Shown in pieces: positions 45,166 to 54,700 of a stretch of 64,000 nucleotides of DNA; the stretch's first letter is position 1, and every line of letters begins with the position of its first letter. The stretch lies in assembly GCA_018714805.1 (NCBI GenBank), contig DVMW01000026.1:1-64000 (forward strand), in the 5' to 3' direction. Source of the stretch: Candidatus Fimenecus excrementigallinarum. GTDB lineage: Bacteria; Bacillota; Clostridia; Oscillospirales; Acutalibacteraceae. A model generated the notes under the pieces. The model did no database searches, was not told the origin of the DNA, and saw only the letters and a program-made list of their open reading frames with translations. Both the position numbers and the translations under genes were made by a program.

Positions 45166-46329
45166 TTACCTGCGTTTTTTCCAAAGCGCGTACGCCGCGC
45201 CGCCGACAGCCGCGGCGGCAGCCGCCGCGCCGAGCTTTTTGAGCGTCGGCAAAACGGATTCGACGCTCGGCGGCGCGTAAGAATACAGCAGGTACTTCGC
45301 CTTGTTCTGAATATCCTTCGCCGTAAACAAATCGCGGTACAAAAGCGTGTAGGTCGTAAAATGCCGCGGGTCTGCTTCGGACAAATCGAAAATGCGCACG
45401 CCGCGGTTTAGGCGCGGACCGTAGACGTTGAAGCCGCACCCCTGCGTGTAGCCGAGCAGCATATTCCCGCGGCGGGACACAAAGCTGTTGTTGTGGTCGT
45501 GGCCGAAGAACATGGCGAGCGTGTCGCCCTTTTCCGAAAACGCCGCAAATTCCCCGCTGTTTTCGGCCGGCGTCGCGGGCGTTTCCAAAAGGAAGTCGCA
45601 GTTGCCCTTTTGCAGATACCGCTCGTCAATCGCATAGAACTTCCCGGCATGGTCGCGGAAGCCCGGCGCGTGCGGCTTATGGGACTTCGGGACCTCCTTA
45701 AGCACCTCCCACATTTCCGGCACGGGGATGTGCTGGAACAAAATGGAGGGCACATAGTCGCCGGCCTGTTCGCGCAGGCAGTCGCGCACCGACCGGTACC
45801 AGTCCAGCTGGCCGGGCGTCACGCTTGCGCATTTGCCGTCGAGCGTCGTAGACAGGGAATCCAGCAGATAGAGGTTAAAGACAATCCGTCCGCCGTCCTC
45901 GGAGCGGAGGTTGACGTACTGGTTGCAAAGACCGGCAAGCGACTCGTCCCCCGCCACGGACAGGCAGTTTTTGTGCGCCTGATACAGCGCGAGCTGCTTT
46001 TCCTTGGAAATGCCGAACGCCTGGTCGTCGTGGTTGCCGAACACGAATACAAACGGGATGCCGCGCGTCTCCAGCGGAGAAACCAGGTTTTGCACCGCTT
46101 TTTTAAAGTTTTCCTCGCGGTCGCCCACCAAGAAGCTCACGCCGTAGCCCTTGAACTGGTCGCCGGTAAAAACGACCAAATCCGGTCTCGCCCTGTCGAG
46201 CGCCGCCGCCAGGAATTGCAGCGTGTCGCGCGAGGTCGCCTGGGTATCCTGAATATCCGCCACCTGCATAATGCGGAATTTTCCGTCGTGAAAATACAGG
46301 TCTTCGGTCTTGCCTTTGGGAAATGCCAT
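45166..46329 (-). CDS. Metallophosphoesterase with C-terminal membrane anchor
   Basis: A 387-residue calcineurin-like phosphatase. Metal-binding motifs in order: QVADIQD near the N-terminus (DxH variant), FTGDQF, FGNHDD, LFQHIPVPE, and FFGHDHNN. The C-terminus (LGAAAAAAAVGGAAYALWKKRR; the hydrophobic run is about 17 residues) would form a membrane tail with positive cytoplasmic end. No signal peptide. ATG at 46329, 16 bases after PAP2, so the two phosphatases share a transcript. Substrate unknown; a phospholipid or nucleotide is possible. Confidence 0.88.
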   Translation of the reverse strand: MAFPKGKTEDLYFHDGKFRIMQVADIQDTQATSRDTLQFLAAALDRARPDLVVFTGDQFKGYGVSFLVGDREENFKKAVQNLVSPLETRGIPFVFVFGNHDDQAFGISKEKQLALYQAHKNCLSVAGDESLAGLCNQYVNLRSEDGGRIVFNLYLLDSLSTTLDGKCASVTPGQLDWYRSVRDCLREQAGDYVPSILFQHIPVPEMWEVLKEVPKSHKPHAPGFRDHAGKFYAIDERYLQKGNCDFLLETPATPAENSGEFAAFSEKGDTLAMFFGHDHNNSFVSRRGNMLLGYTQGCGFNVYGPRLNRGVRIFDLSEADPRHFTTYTLLYRDLFTAKDIQNKAKYLLYSYAPPSVESVLPTLKKLGAAAAAAAVGGAAYALWKKRR

Positions 46330-46345
46330 GTTTCGGGGTCCTTTC

Positions 46346-47011
46346 TTACGCGGCCTTATCCGCCTTCTGCTTTTTGCCGAACCGGCGCTCGCGCGCGGCG
46401 TCCACCTTTTGCCCGATATGCTTGTCAAACGGCGGGTACACGAACCGCGCAATGAGGAAGTAGGCAAGCACGGCGTACAAAACGCCCATCAGCGCGCCGA
46501 ACAGCACGTCGGTCGGATAGTGGACCATCAGGTAATTGCGTGAAAACCCAATCAGCGCCGCAAGCAGGAGCGCGGGGACGCCGGCCTTCCACTTTTTGTT
46601 GAGCAGAATGGCAAAGGCGGCCGCAAAGGACGACGACGTGTGCCCCGACGGGAACGAAAAGCTTGAAGGCAGCCCGACGAGCAGCTCCGGCTTGCCGTCC
46701 GCCCCCTGCGGGAATACGGCGTAGAGCGCCTCGAACGGTTCAAAGTTGAACGGACGCGGCCGCGCAAAGACGTTTTTGAGGATGCCGTCGTTTAGGATGA
46801 GCATTAAAATCAGTGCAAACGCCATGGTGACGCCCGCTTTGCGGTACTTGGGCATAAATAAAAACAGCACCGCAATCACAATCCAGACCCAGCCGCCCTC
46901 GCCGAGCACCGTGATGATGGGCATGACCGCATCCAGGAACGCGCACCAGACGTGCTCCTGAATCCATTGGAACGCGGAGAAATCGAAGTTGGAAAACACG
47001 CTGAAATCCAT
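46346..47011 (-). CDS. PAP2 family membrane phosphatase
   Basis: A 221-residue integral membrane phosphatase with about five or six helices. The three-part signature is complete: KNVFARPRPF, PSGHTSS and SRNYLMVHYPTDV. It likely dephosphorylates undecaprenyl pyrophosphate or phosphatidate at the outer face. The C-terminus is a short basic cytoplasmic tail. ATG at 47011 after AGGAGG. Own promoter at 47058-47086. Confidence 0.93.
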   Translation of the reverse strand: MDFSVFSNFDFSAFQWIQEHVWCAFLDAVMPIITVLGEGGWVWIVIAVLFLFMPKYRKAGVTMAFALILMLILNDGILKNVFARPRPFNFEPFEALYAVFPQGADGKPELLVGLPSSFSFPSGHTSSSFAAAFAILLNKKWKAGVPALLLAALIGFSRNYLMVHYPTDVLFGALMGVLYAVLAYFLIARFVYPPFDKHIGQKVDAARERRFGKKQKADKAA

Positions 47012-47057
47012 ATTGACCTCCTTTTGCACCCGAACCGGGCGCAGTATATGATGCGAT

Positions 47058-47086
47058 ATTTTACCATACCCCCGCGCGCTTTTCAA
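47058..47086 (-). promoter_or_regulatory. Promoter of PAP2-phosphoesterase operon
   Basis: TTGAAA (47086-47081), 17-base spacer, TAAAAT (47063-47058). Confidence 0.7.
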
Positions 47087-47206
47087 GGATTTTTGTGCAG
47101 TCTGTCGTTTTTTGTGCGCGGCGGGCCCCGAAAAAGGCGCGCGCAGGGCTTGAGCGCGAGCGCACGCATAAACGCGCCCCCGCGCCGCATATCGTGCAGT
47201 ACGGGG

Positions 47207-47710
47207 GTGAGCGATTTGTTCGGCTTACGGCATAAAGCCGGGGATTTTTTACAGCTTTTGCAAAACGGGCAGCCGTTTGCGGCCGCCTATTTGCGGGGTG
47301 CGGCGGCGGGCGGGCGCATTTTGTTTTACCCGGCCGCAGACGCCGGCGTGCTCGTGGTTTGCAGCGTCCGCGGGCTGCCCGCAAACGGGCGGTACGCGCT
47401 TTGGCTGCAGCAAATCGGCCGGCCGCCCTGCGACGCGGGACTGCCCGTGCTGTTTGCCGGGCGGGACGGGAACGCCTGGTGCGCCGCCGTCACGGACGGC
47501 CTGAAGCCCGCCGCGCTTTTGGACGCGTGCATAACGCTCTGCGCCGAAGAAAAGCGCCCGGCGGCCTTGCCGGGCGCGAAGGGTACGCTTGCCGGCGGGA
47601 CGGTCGTACGGACCCGGCTCCCGCGCGCTTACAGCTCCTTGCGGTATTTCAGCGGCGACATCCCGTACAGCTTTTTGAACGCCTTGGAAAACACAAGCGG
47701 GTCGCGGTAG
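47207..47710 (+). CDS. Possible degenerate Cu/Zn superoxide dismutase-like protein
   Basis: A 167-codon reading frame from GTG 47207 (TTG 47216 is an alternative behind GGGGGTG). The middle resembles SodC-like proteins: AYLRGAAAGGRILFYPAADA, GVLVVCSVRGLP, then DAGLPVLFAGRDGNAWCAAV and TDGLKPAALLDACITLC, which follow the order RG..F / GVLV..GLP / DLPPL..G.AW / TDRF..GKTVIIH. None of the metal-binding histidines are present. No signal peptide seen. The 3' end overlaps the AraC gene on the other strand by 82 bases. I regard it as a possible gene that has lost activity; it may be spurious. Confidence 0.45.
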   Translation: MSDLFGLRHKAGDFLQLLQNGQPFAAAYLRGAAAGGRILFYPAADAGVLVVCSVRGLPANGRYALWLQQIGRPPCDAGLPVLFAGRDGNAWCAAVTDGLKPAALLDACITLCAEEKRPAALPGAKGTLAGGTVVRTRLPRAYSSLRYFSGDIPYSFLNALENTSGSR

Positions 47711-48474
47711 CCGCAGGAATAGGAAATATCCTCAATGGAATAGCTCGTCGCGCGCAAAAGCTCGCACGCGCGCTCCAGCCGGAAGTTGCTCAGATATTTC
47801 TGCGGGGAAAGTCCCAGATGCTCCTGGAACAGCGTAAACAGATAGCTGCGGTTCAGCCCGACGTATTCGGACACATCGGAAACGTTGATGCCGTTGGAAT
47901 AATTGTCGCGGATATAGGCGATGGCCTTTTTGATGTAATAATTCTGACGGCCGCTTTCCTCCGCCTTGCGGCCGCGGCCGGTGACCTCGCCGCACAAAAC
48001 GGAAAAGAACCGGCAGAAAAGCCCCTGCAGGGCAAATTCATTTTCCAGCCCCGGGTGGTTGCATTTGAGCATCTCGGTCACAATCTGCTTGAGCGCGAAC
48101 CCGTTGCGCACGCGGAATATCGGCTTTTTTGCCCCGAGCAGCTTCATTTCGCGCAGGTATTCGTCCGCCTGTTCGCCGTCAAAGCCGACCCACAGATACG
48201 TCCACGGGTCCTCCGTGTCCGCGCGCAGGCGCACGCGCACGCCGGGGCTTACAAGGAACGCCTCCCCGTGGGAAACCGGGTACTGGCGGTCCTCCAGCGT
48301 ATAGGTCCCGCTGCCTGTCAGCACATAATACAGCGCATACCGGTCCCGGACGGCCGGGCCGACGTTTTGGCCGGCGTCACTTTCTTCATATCCGCAGTTG
48401 CAAAACCGGAAATCCCGAAATTTGACGCCGGCGGATTCAATTTGCCATACGTTTTCCAAAGACGGTTCCCTCAT
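47629..48474 (-). CDS. AraC family transcriptional regulator
   Basis: A 281-residue regulator with an N-terminal cupin-type sensor (about 15-130, GTYTLEDRQYPVSHGEAFLV with PGVRVRLRAD) and a C-terminal pair of helix-turn-helix motifs (INVSDVSEYVGLNRSYLFTL, then EDISYSCGYRDPLVFSKAF). Such proteins activate carbohydrate genes on binding a sugar. It is the last gene of a minus-strand run whose neighbours are a GPH transporter, GH2 and GH30 genes, so it likely controls that set. ATG at 48474. Own promoter at 48514-48542. Confidence 0.92.
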   Translation of the reverse strand: MREPSLENVWQIESAGVKFRDFRFCNCGYEESDAGQNVGPAVRDRYALYYVLTGSGTYTLEDRQYPVSHGEAFLVSPGVRVRLRADTEDPWTYLWVGFDGEQADEYLREMKLLGAKKPIFRVRNGFALKQIVTEMLKCNHPGLENEFALQGLFCRFFSVLCGEVTGRGRKAEESGRQNYYIKKAIAYIRDNYSNGINVSDVSEYVGLNRSYLFTLFQEHLGLSPQKYLSNFRLERACELLRATSYSIEDISYSCGYRDPLVFSKAFKKLYGMSPLKYRKEL

Positions 48475-48513
48475 TTTCCCTGCAAATTGGCCAAACTGCT
48501 TTTGTGAAATAAT

Positions 48514-48542
48514 AGTTTAGCATATTCTGAAAAAAATAGCAA
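48514..48542 (-). promoter_or_regulatory. Promoter of the AraC regulator gene
   Basis: TTGCTA (48542-48537), 17-base spacer, TAAACT (48519-48514), 4/6 each. Confidence 0.45.
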
Positions 48543-48564
48543 GTTTTGCAAACCGGCGCACCAA

Positions 48565-48594
48565 AGCAAAAACGGGCGGTCAGCTGGCCGCCCG
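48565..48594 (-). terminator. Terminator of the GPH transporter gene
   Basis: On the minus strand CGGGCGG (48594-48588) pairs with CCGCCCG (48579-48573), followed by TTTTTGCTTTGG. Confidence 0.85.
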
Positions 48595-48611
48595 TTTTTT
48601 GGCTACGGTTA

Positions 48612-51047
48612 TTAATCCTTGTTCTTTTTCTGCGATTTCTTCTGCGCTTTTTCGGCGGCGCGCTTCGCTTTAAGCTCGGCGGCGTACGCCTTTTCTTCCT
48701 GCTTTTTACGCTCCGCTTCCGCCGCCGCAAGCGCCATCGCCTCTTCGTGGCGGGCCTTTGCGTCGTCGTACATCGCGGCAATCTCCTCAAAGCGGCTGTA
48801 ATTTTCCGCCTGGGTCAAAAGCTTTTTCGCATCGATATAGGGCTTCGCAGCGCGGGTGTACAGCGCGTTTTCGTCGCCGGCCTTTTTGATTTCGGCCTCC
48901 ACGACGCGCTTGTCGGCCTTCGTGGCCTTGATTTCCGCCTTTAAGGACTCGACCTTTCTCGGGTTCTTTTCCTTTTTCGCGGCGTAGTACGCGCTGTACA
49001 GCGATTCTATCTTCGCGTTCAGCTCGTCCTCACGCGCAAACAGGCCGTCGAACACGGAAACGTCGAATTCCTGAATCCCGTTCGGGAACTTGCGCAGCGC
49101 GGTGCGGCGGGCAAAGGCGGCGTCGCGCGCACGCTGGATTTCGGCCTTGCGGTACGCCTTTTCCTTTTCGGTGCCCTTCGGCAGCGCCTTGGCGCGGGCA
49201 ACGGCCTGCGGGTCATAGTTGTAGATGAAATCGTAGCCCATCTCAACCGCCTTGCGCGCTTCTTCAAGCTGCGCCTGCCCTTCGACCGTGTTGAAGCGGT
49301 TCATTTCGTCCATCACGATTTTGGAGGATTCAATCGTCCGGTTATATTCCACCGCGGCGAACCAGGCCTTTCGGGCGGCCTTCTTTTCCGCGCGGCTCTT
49401 GGCCTGCTTAATCCCCGCCTTGCTGACGCTCTTCGGCTCGGCGACGGAATAGGTCTCCGCCTCGCGGATGGTGTCAATCGCCTCTACGATGTCCTTATCC
49501 TGCAAAACGCCGTTGCCGTAGTCCTCGAACATCGCGCGGATTTTCAGGACCTTAATCATGCCGCTCTGCTTGGTTTCAGACAAATCGTAGAAGAAGTACG
49601 GAATCACGTTCATGAACGCGCCGACGACCGACAGCAGGATGAGGACAAGCATGATGTTGTCGAAAATCTCATCCACATACAGAACATTGTACATGTTCGT
49701 AAGGTCCAGTTCCGGTTTGTTCGCGTTTTTAATAATCTCCGGCAGGTTGGCCGCAAGCGTTTCCTCGTTGATGCCCATTTTGTTGTAGACAAACGGAATC
49801 ACGCTGCTCGTCGCCATCGTGACAATCTGCCCGATAAGGCCCACCGTCGAGAACATACCGTCGATGCGCTCGCCGGTCACATACTGCTGGTAGTCGCGGA
49901 TATCCGCGTCAATGGAGGGCGTCAGGATGTGCGCAAACGCGCCGACAACGCCGTTGGCCCACAGGCAGATAAGCACCACCCAAATCATGTGCGCCGGTTC
50001 CGCCGCAATGACGGGATACATGGCGGCAATAAAGATGATGTTTAAGAAGTTCGTAACGACCAGCACGCGCTTTTTGCCGTACCGGCGAATGGCGAAGGGC
50101 GCCGCAAGCATCCCCCAGAAGGACGCGTTGCCGTAAATCAGCCCGATGATGGTAAATTCCGGCGCGGTAGCCGCGTGCTTATATTCGTACAGCCAGTTGA
50201 GGATAACTGCGTAGGAGCTTTCCAAAAAGCCAATCCAGCCGGCGAGCGAGATAATCCAGAAATACTTGTTTTTGGCGACGGCGCGCAGCGCGTCGATGAA
50301 TTTAATCTGGATAACGTGGGTTTTCGCCTGGACGATTTTTTCCTGCGTGTTGGCGTAGACGACAATCGACATCAGCAAGCCGACAATCGCCATGGGCGGG
50401 TACGCAATGCGGTACAGGCGCATATTCGTCAGGCTGCCGCCCGTGATTGCCTGGGCCAAGAGCGGCATAATCGCCGTTGCAATCGAGGGCGCGATGGAGT
50501 ACACAATGGACTTGAACGCGCCGACGTCCGCACGCTCCTGCGTGTTCGGCGAAAGGACCTTAATCAGGTTCTCGTACGCTTCATAAAAGAACTGGTAGAA
50601 GAACTGGAAGCCGATGTTGAAAAACAGGATGATGGCAGCCTGCACAACCTGGCTTTCAATCTTTTCGTACGGCACCCAGACCATGCCGATGGCCAGGATT
50701 GCCGTCGGGATGCCCATGGAGATAAGGTACGGGCGGTATTTGCCCTTTTTGTTGCGGACATTGTCGATGATGTAGGCGCGAATCGCCGTGCACGGGAAGC
50801 CGGCGATAATCGCAATCACGTAAATGACATACATCAGCCGGGCGTCCAAACCGATGGCGCTGCCGATGATGAAGTTGTTTACCGACAAAAACAGCTGCTG
50901 GACAACATACATCAGGAAGTAAGCGCCGATGCCGCCAAAAGCATACGCGCTGATTTCCTTATACGGCATGTACTTGCCCAAGGGCGGCGTTTTCCAGTAA
51001 GTCGGGACCTTTTGTGCAAAGTCCTTGACTTTTGCAACGATTTCCAT
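48612..51047 (-). CDS. GPH-family sugar symporter with a long cytoplasmic coiled-coil tail
   Basis: An 811-residue transporter of the glycoside-pentoside-hexuronide (melibiose-type) branch of MFS. About 12 membrane helices fill 35-515; the GPH-like IDNVRNKKGKYRPYLISMG segment follows helix 2-3. Residues about 530-811 are a soluble tail rich in Lys, Glu, Ala and Arg (AKSRAEKKAARKAWFAAVEY, then KRAAEKAQKKSQKKNKD at the end) that would form coiled coils. Classical GPH proteins have about 460-500 residues and either no tail or a IIA domain. ATG at 51047. Strong promoter 51083-51111. Substrate: a galactoside given the adjacent GH2 enzyme, inferred. Confidence 0.88.
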   Translation of the reverse strand: MEIVAKVKDFAQKVPTYWKTPPLGKYMPYKEISAYAFGGIGAYFLMYVVQQLFLSVNNFIIGSAIGLDARLMYVIYVIAIIAGFPCTAIRAYIIDNVRNKKGKYRPYLISMGIPTAILAIGMVWVPYEKIESQVVQAAIILFFNIGFQFFYQFFYEAYENLIKVLSPNTQERADVGAFKSIVYSIAPSIATAIMPLLAQAITGGSLTNMRLYRIAYPPMAIVGLLMSIVVYANTQEKIVQAKTHVIQIKFIDALRAVAKNKYFWIISLAGWIGFLESSYAVILNWLYEYKHAATAPEFTIIGLIYGNASFWGMLAAPFAIRRYGKKRVLVVTNFLNIIFIAAMYPVIAAEPAHMIWVVLICLWANGVVGAFAHILTPSIDADIRDYQQYVTGERIDGMFSTVGLIGQIVTMATSSVIPFVYNKMGINEETLAANLPEIIKNANKPELDLTNMYNVLYVDEIFDNIMLVLILLSVVGAFMNVIPYFFYDLSETKQSGMIKVLKIRAMFEDYGNGVLQDKDIVEAIDTIREAETYSVAEPKSVSKAGIKQAKSRAEKKAARKAWFAAVEYNRTIESSKIVMDEMNRFNTVEGQAQLEEARKAVEMGYDFIYNYDPQAVARAKALPKGTEKEKAYRKAEIQRARDAAFARRTALRKFPNGIQEFDVSVFDGLFAREDELNAKIESLYSAYYAAKKEKNPRKVESLKAEIKATKADKRVVEAEIKKAGDENALYTRAAKPYIDAKKLLTQAENYSRFEEIAAMYDDAKARHEEAMALAAAEAERKKQEEKAYAAELKAKRAAEKAQKKSQKKNKD

Positions 51048-51082
51048 TCTGATAAGCCTCCTGCGGATTCAGTAACGTTCTG

Positions 51083-51111
51083 ATTGTAACACCCCGGTTC
51101 GTTTTTTTCAA
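51083..51111 (-). promoter_or_regulatory. Promoter of the GPH transporter gene
   Basis: TTGAAA (51111-51106), 17-base spacer, TACAAT (51088-51083). The 277-base gap upstream holds this promoter, the GNAT terminator and A/T-rich sequence that could carry regulatory sites; no clear palindrome was found. Confidence 0.75.
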
Positions 51112-51282
51112 CAGAAAAAAATCGGTTTCCCGTCTGTTTGCAGACAAAACGCAAAGAATCGTGAAAAGCAACAAAAAATCCTGTTAAAATTTTGTGAACT
51201 TGCCCCCTTGCTTTTTGTGAAAAAATGTGTACAGTGCCTGTTTTTCGCCTTTCAAAAAACAGATCGCCGCCTTCCGGCAGAT

Positions 51283-51311
51283 AAAAATTCCCCGCGCACA
51301 AGCGCGGGGAA
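51283..51311 (-). terminator. Terminator of the lacZ-GNAT unit
   Basis: On the minus strand TTCCCCGCGC (51311-51302) pairs with GCGCGGGGAA (51297-51288), loop TTGT, followed by TTTTTATC. Confidence 0.88.
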
Positions 51312-51324
51312 AACAGACCGATTT

Positions 51325-51747
51325 TTATAAAGGCATTTCCATGTCCCGGTGCGGGATGCGGCCGTCGGGATATTCCTCGCCGTAGGCCCGGAAGCCGAAC
51401 TTCTCATAAAACGGCACGGCGTAGGACTGGGCGCTGACATAGGCGCGCCCAGCGCCCAGCGCCCTTGCGCGCGCAAGCAGCGCCTCTACTACGGCGGCGC
51501 CGAGGCGCCGCCCGCGGTACGGCTTTAAAACCGCGATGCGGCCGAGCTTTGCGGTCGTGCCGTCGAACAGGAGCCGGCCGGCCGCGACGGGCGTCTCGCC
51601 GTCGAAAATCGCAAGGTGGGGGCAGGTTTTGTCCGCCTCGTCAAACTCCTCTTCGGGCAGATACCCCTGCTCGTCTATAAACACCGTGCGGCGCACCGCC
51701 GCCGAGGGCGCATAGTCCTCGCCGCCCTCAAACCAGACGGTCGTCAT
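51325..51747 (-). CDS. GNAT family N-acetyltransferase
   Basis: A 140-residue single-domain acetyltransferase similar to the ElaA/YjcF group. VRRTVFIDEQGYLPEEEFDE is the group's N-terminal block; acetyl-CoA binds at LKPYRGRRLGAAVVEALLAR; the C-terminal SAQSYAVPFYEKFGFRAYGE is conserved. ATG at 51747 overlaps the lacZ stop by 4 bases (ATGA), so it is translated from the same mRNA. It could modify a small amine or a sugar, not determined. Confidence 0.9.
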   Translation of the reverse strand: MTTVWFEGGEDYAPSAAVRRTVFIDEQGYLPEEEFDEADKTCPHLAIFDGETPVAAGRLLFDGTTAKLGRIAVLKPYRGRRLGAAVVEALLARARALGAGRAYVSAQSYAVPFYEKFGFRAYGEEYPDGRIPHRDMEMPL

Positions 51748-54700
51748 TCCGCCTCTCCCCCGTCCACCGGCATTACCGCGAAACGGAATGCAATGGAATC
51801 GCGGAACGTAAAGCGGTAGCGTTCGAGTGCATCCGGCCCGCAGGCGTTCGAGCCCGCGCCGCGCATAAAGCCGTCCACCGATAGGAAGGTCGTGTGCTGG
51901 CTGCGCAGGTCCTCGCGGTGCTTCGCCTCGCACAAAAGCGCCTGGGTGTAGTCGTGTACGCTGAAGCTGAATTTCGGCAGACCCAGCACCGCGAGCCCGA
52001 CGCCGTTTTTGTCGGTCAGCACAACGCGCTTCGTGCCGCCGTGGTTGCCGTTGTCCTGCGGCTTGAGGTAGTTTTCGTGCATCTCGCGCACCGTGCTGCG
52101 GTAAAGCCCGATTGGCGACTGCAAATTGAAGTCGCACATATTCTCATACGGCCCGCGCCCGTAATATTCGACCGCGCAGAACGCCGCGGGCAATTCGACC
52201 GTCACGCCGAAGCGCGGCAGGTCCTTGCCGCCGAACGCGGTGCGCTTCAGCTTTGCCGAAACGGCAAGGACCGCGCCCGGGTAAACGGAATAGGTCATTT
52301 CGCAGGTGTACCACGGCAGCTTGCCGCAGACGAGCTTGTATTTCGCCTGTACCTGCACGCAGTCGCCCGCTTCCTTCGCATCCATGGCGACGAACACCGG
52401 TTTTACAAGCGGCAGCTTTTTGCGGTTCCACTTGGGTGTCCAGGCATAGGCGTCGTTGTCGATGGGCGCGCGGTAGATGTTCGGCACAAAGCCGCACACG
52501 CCGCCCGCGGGCGTCGTGTTGATGCGTTCGGTCCCGTTTGCAAAAAGGCTCTCGAGCGCGCCGGTCTCGCGGCTGAACACCACGCGGAAGCCCTCGCCCG
52601 TCACAACGCAGCGCGCCTTGTCCTTTTCCAGCGAAACGGGGGCGCTTTTCCCGGCGGGCAGCGCGTTCGGCACGTCGTTTAAGACGAACTGCTCGTGCGC
52701 CACTTCCTCGCCGCTTTCCCGGTCGACATAGGTCATGTTGAGCAGCACATCCGCGTCCCTGCGCACCGTGTCGACAGGGAATTCCAGCTTCTGCTCGCCG
52801 AGAGGCGGGACATTCGTCCGCACCGTCCCGCCGCTTGCCGGGACGCCGTTTTCCAAAAGCTCCCAGCGAACGTCGATATAGTCCGAAGCGCGGAACCGGT
52901 TGGTGTTTTGGAACACGTAGGTCTTTTCATCCGCCTGCCGCGCGCGCAGGGGGCGGTAAACCTCTTTCATCTCCCGCGCGCCGGTGTGCGGCGTGCGGTC
53001 GGGGTAAAACAGGCCGTCCACGCAGAAGTTGCCGTCGTGCAGCGTTTCGCCGTGGTCGCCGCCGTAGGTGTATTCGTTTTTATATTTCGGGTCGTTTGCC
53101 TCGTGGTGCACGGCATGGTCGCACCACTCCCAGATGCAGCCGCCCATGAGCTTGTCGCTCGAATAAAACGTCTGCCAGTAATCCTCCAGGCTGCCGGGGC
53201 CGACGCCCATAGCGTGGGCGTATTCGCACAGGAAAAACGGCTTGCCGTTGTATTCGCTGCCGCGCACGCCGTCGCGGGTCTTTTCCACATGGGCGATGTC
53301 CGTATACATTTCGGAAATGACGTCGTAGCCCTTGCGCTTGGTGCGGATGACGCCCTCATAATGCACCGGGATTTCGGGGCAGACCTCCTTCAAATACCGA
53401 TAGCAGGCGTCCTGGTTCGCGTAGCCGCCGGACTCGTTGCCCAAAGACCACATTGTGACGCACGGGTGGTTGCGGTCGCGCAGGTACATCCGCTGCACGC
53501 GGTCGAGGTAGCGCGGCTCCCACGCGGGGTCGTGGCTTATCAGGTTCGGCTTATAGAGCTTGTGCGGGCCCACCGAGCCCGTGCCGTGCGTTTCGATGTC
53601 CGCCTCGTCCACCACATAAAAGCCCATCTCGTCGGCCAGGGACAGCAGCATCGGGTCGGGCGGATAGTGCGAGGTGCGGATGGCGTTGACGTTGTACTGC
53701 TTCATCAAGCGCAGGTCTTTTTCGATGTCCGCCGCCGTCATGACATAGCCCGTAACCGGGTTGCTGTCGTGGTGGTTGACGCCCTTGAACTTGATATGTA
53801 CGCCGTTGAACTTGAACACGTCGCCGTCTATGGCGACGGTTTTAAAGCCCGTCTTGCTGCGCACGACACAGAGCGTCTGCCCGTCCTTTTTGAGCGTCAG
53901 GAGAAGCGTGTAGGTCTTCGGCAGCTCCGCGCTCCACGCCTGCACGCACAGCGCGGCAAAGTCGAACTGCATCTTGGGGAATACGGGCTTTTCCTCCTTG
54001 GCGAGCGCCTCGTCCCCGTCTAAAAGCTCGGCCTCCAGCGTGCAGCCCGCCGCCGCGCCGGCAATTTCCGCCGACACGCGCAGGTCGTATTTGCCGTCCG
54101 CCGCCGCCTTCGTCCTGACTTCGAAATCGTTCAGGAAGGTTTCGTCGAGCTCGTAAAGCAGCACGTCGCGGAAAATACCGGTTTCGCGGAACATATCCTG
54201 GCACTCGAGATACGTCCCCGTGCACCAGCGGTGCACGACGCAAAGCAGCTCGTTCTCCCCTTCGCGCACATAGGGGTTCAAATCGAACTCCGCGGTGTTG
54301 TGCGCGCACTCGGTATAGCCGACGGTCTGGCCGTTGAGATAGACGTCTAAGCACGGCGCCACGCCCAAAAAGCTCAGGATATAGGTTTTGGAAAGGTCCT
54401 CGACCGAAAAGGTCGTGCGGTACACGCCCACCGCCATCTCCTCGGGCAGCTCCGGCGGCATTAAGTGGAATTCGTACCGGGAATTGAGGTAGACCGGCTC
54501 GCGGTAGCCCGTGCGCTGCCAGGTCGAGGGCACCTGCACGCGGTCGAACTGCACGCGCTCGGTGTCAAAATCCTTCGGCACAAGCGCGGTCTTGTCGTAA
54601 TACTTAAAGTCCCATTCCCCGGAAAGCACGCGCACCATGTCGCTGCGGTAGCGCTCGGTCAGGCAGGTCTCGCGGCACAGCGCGGCCCGGTCGCGGTACG

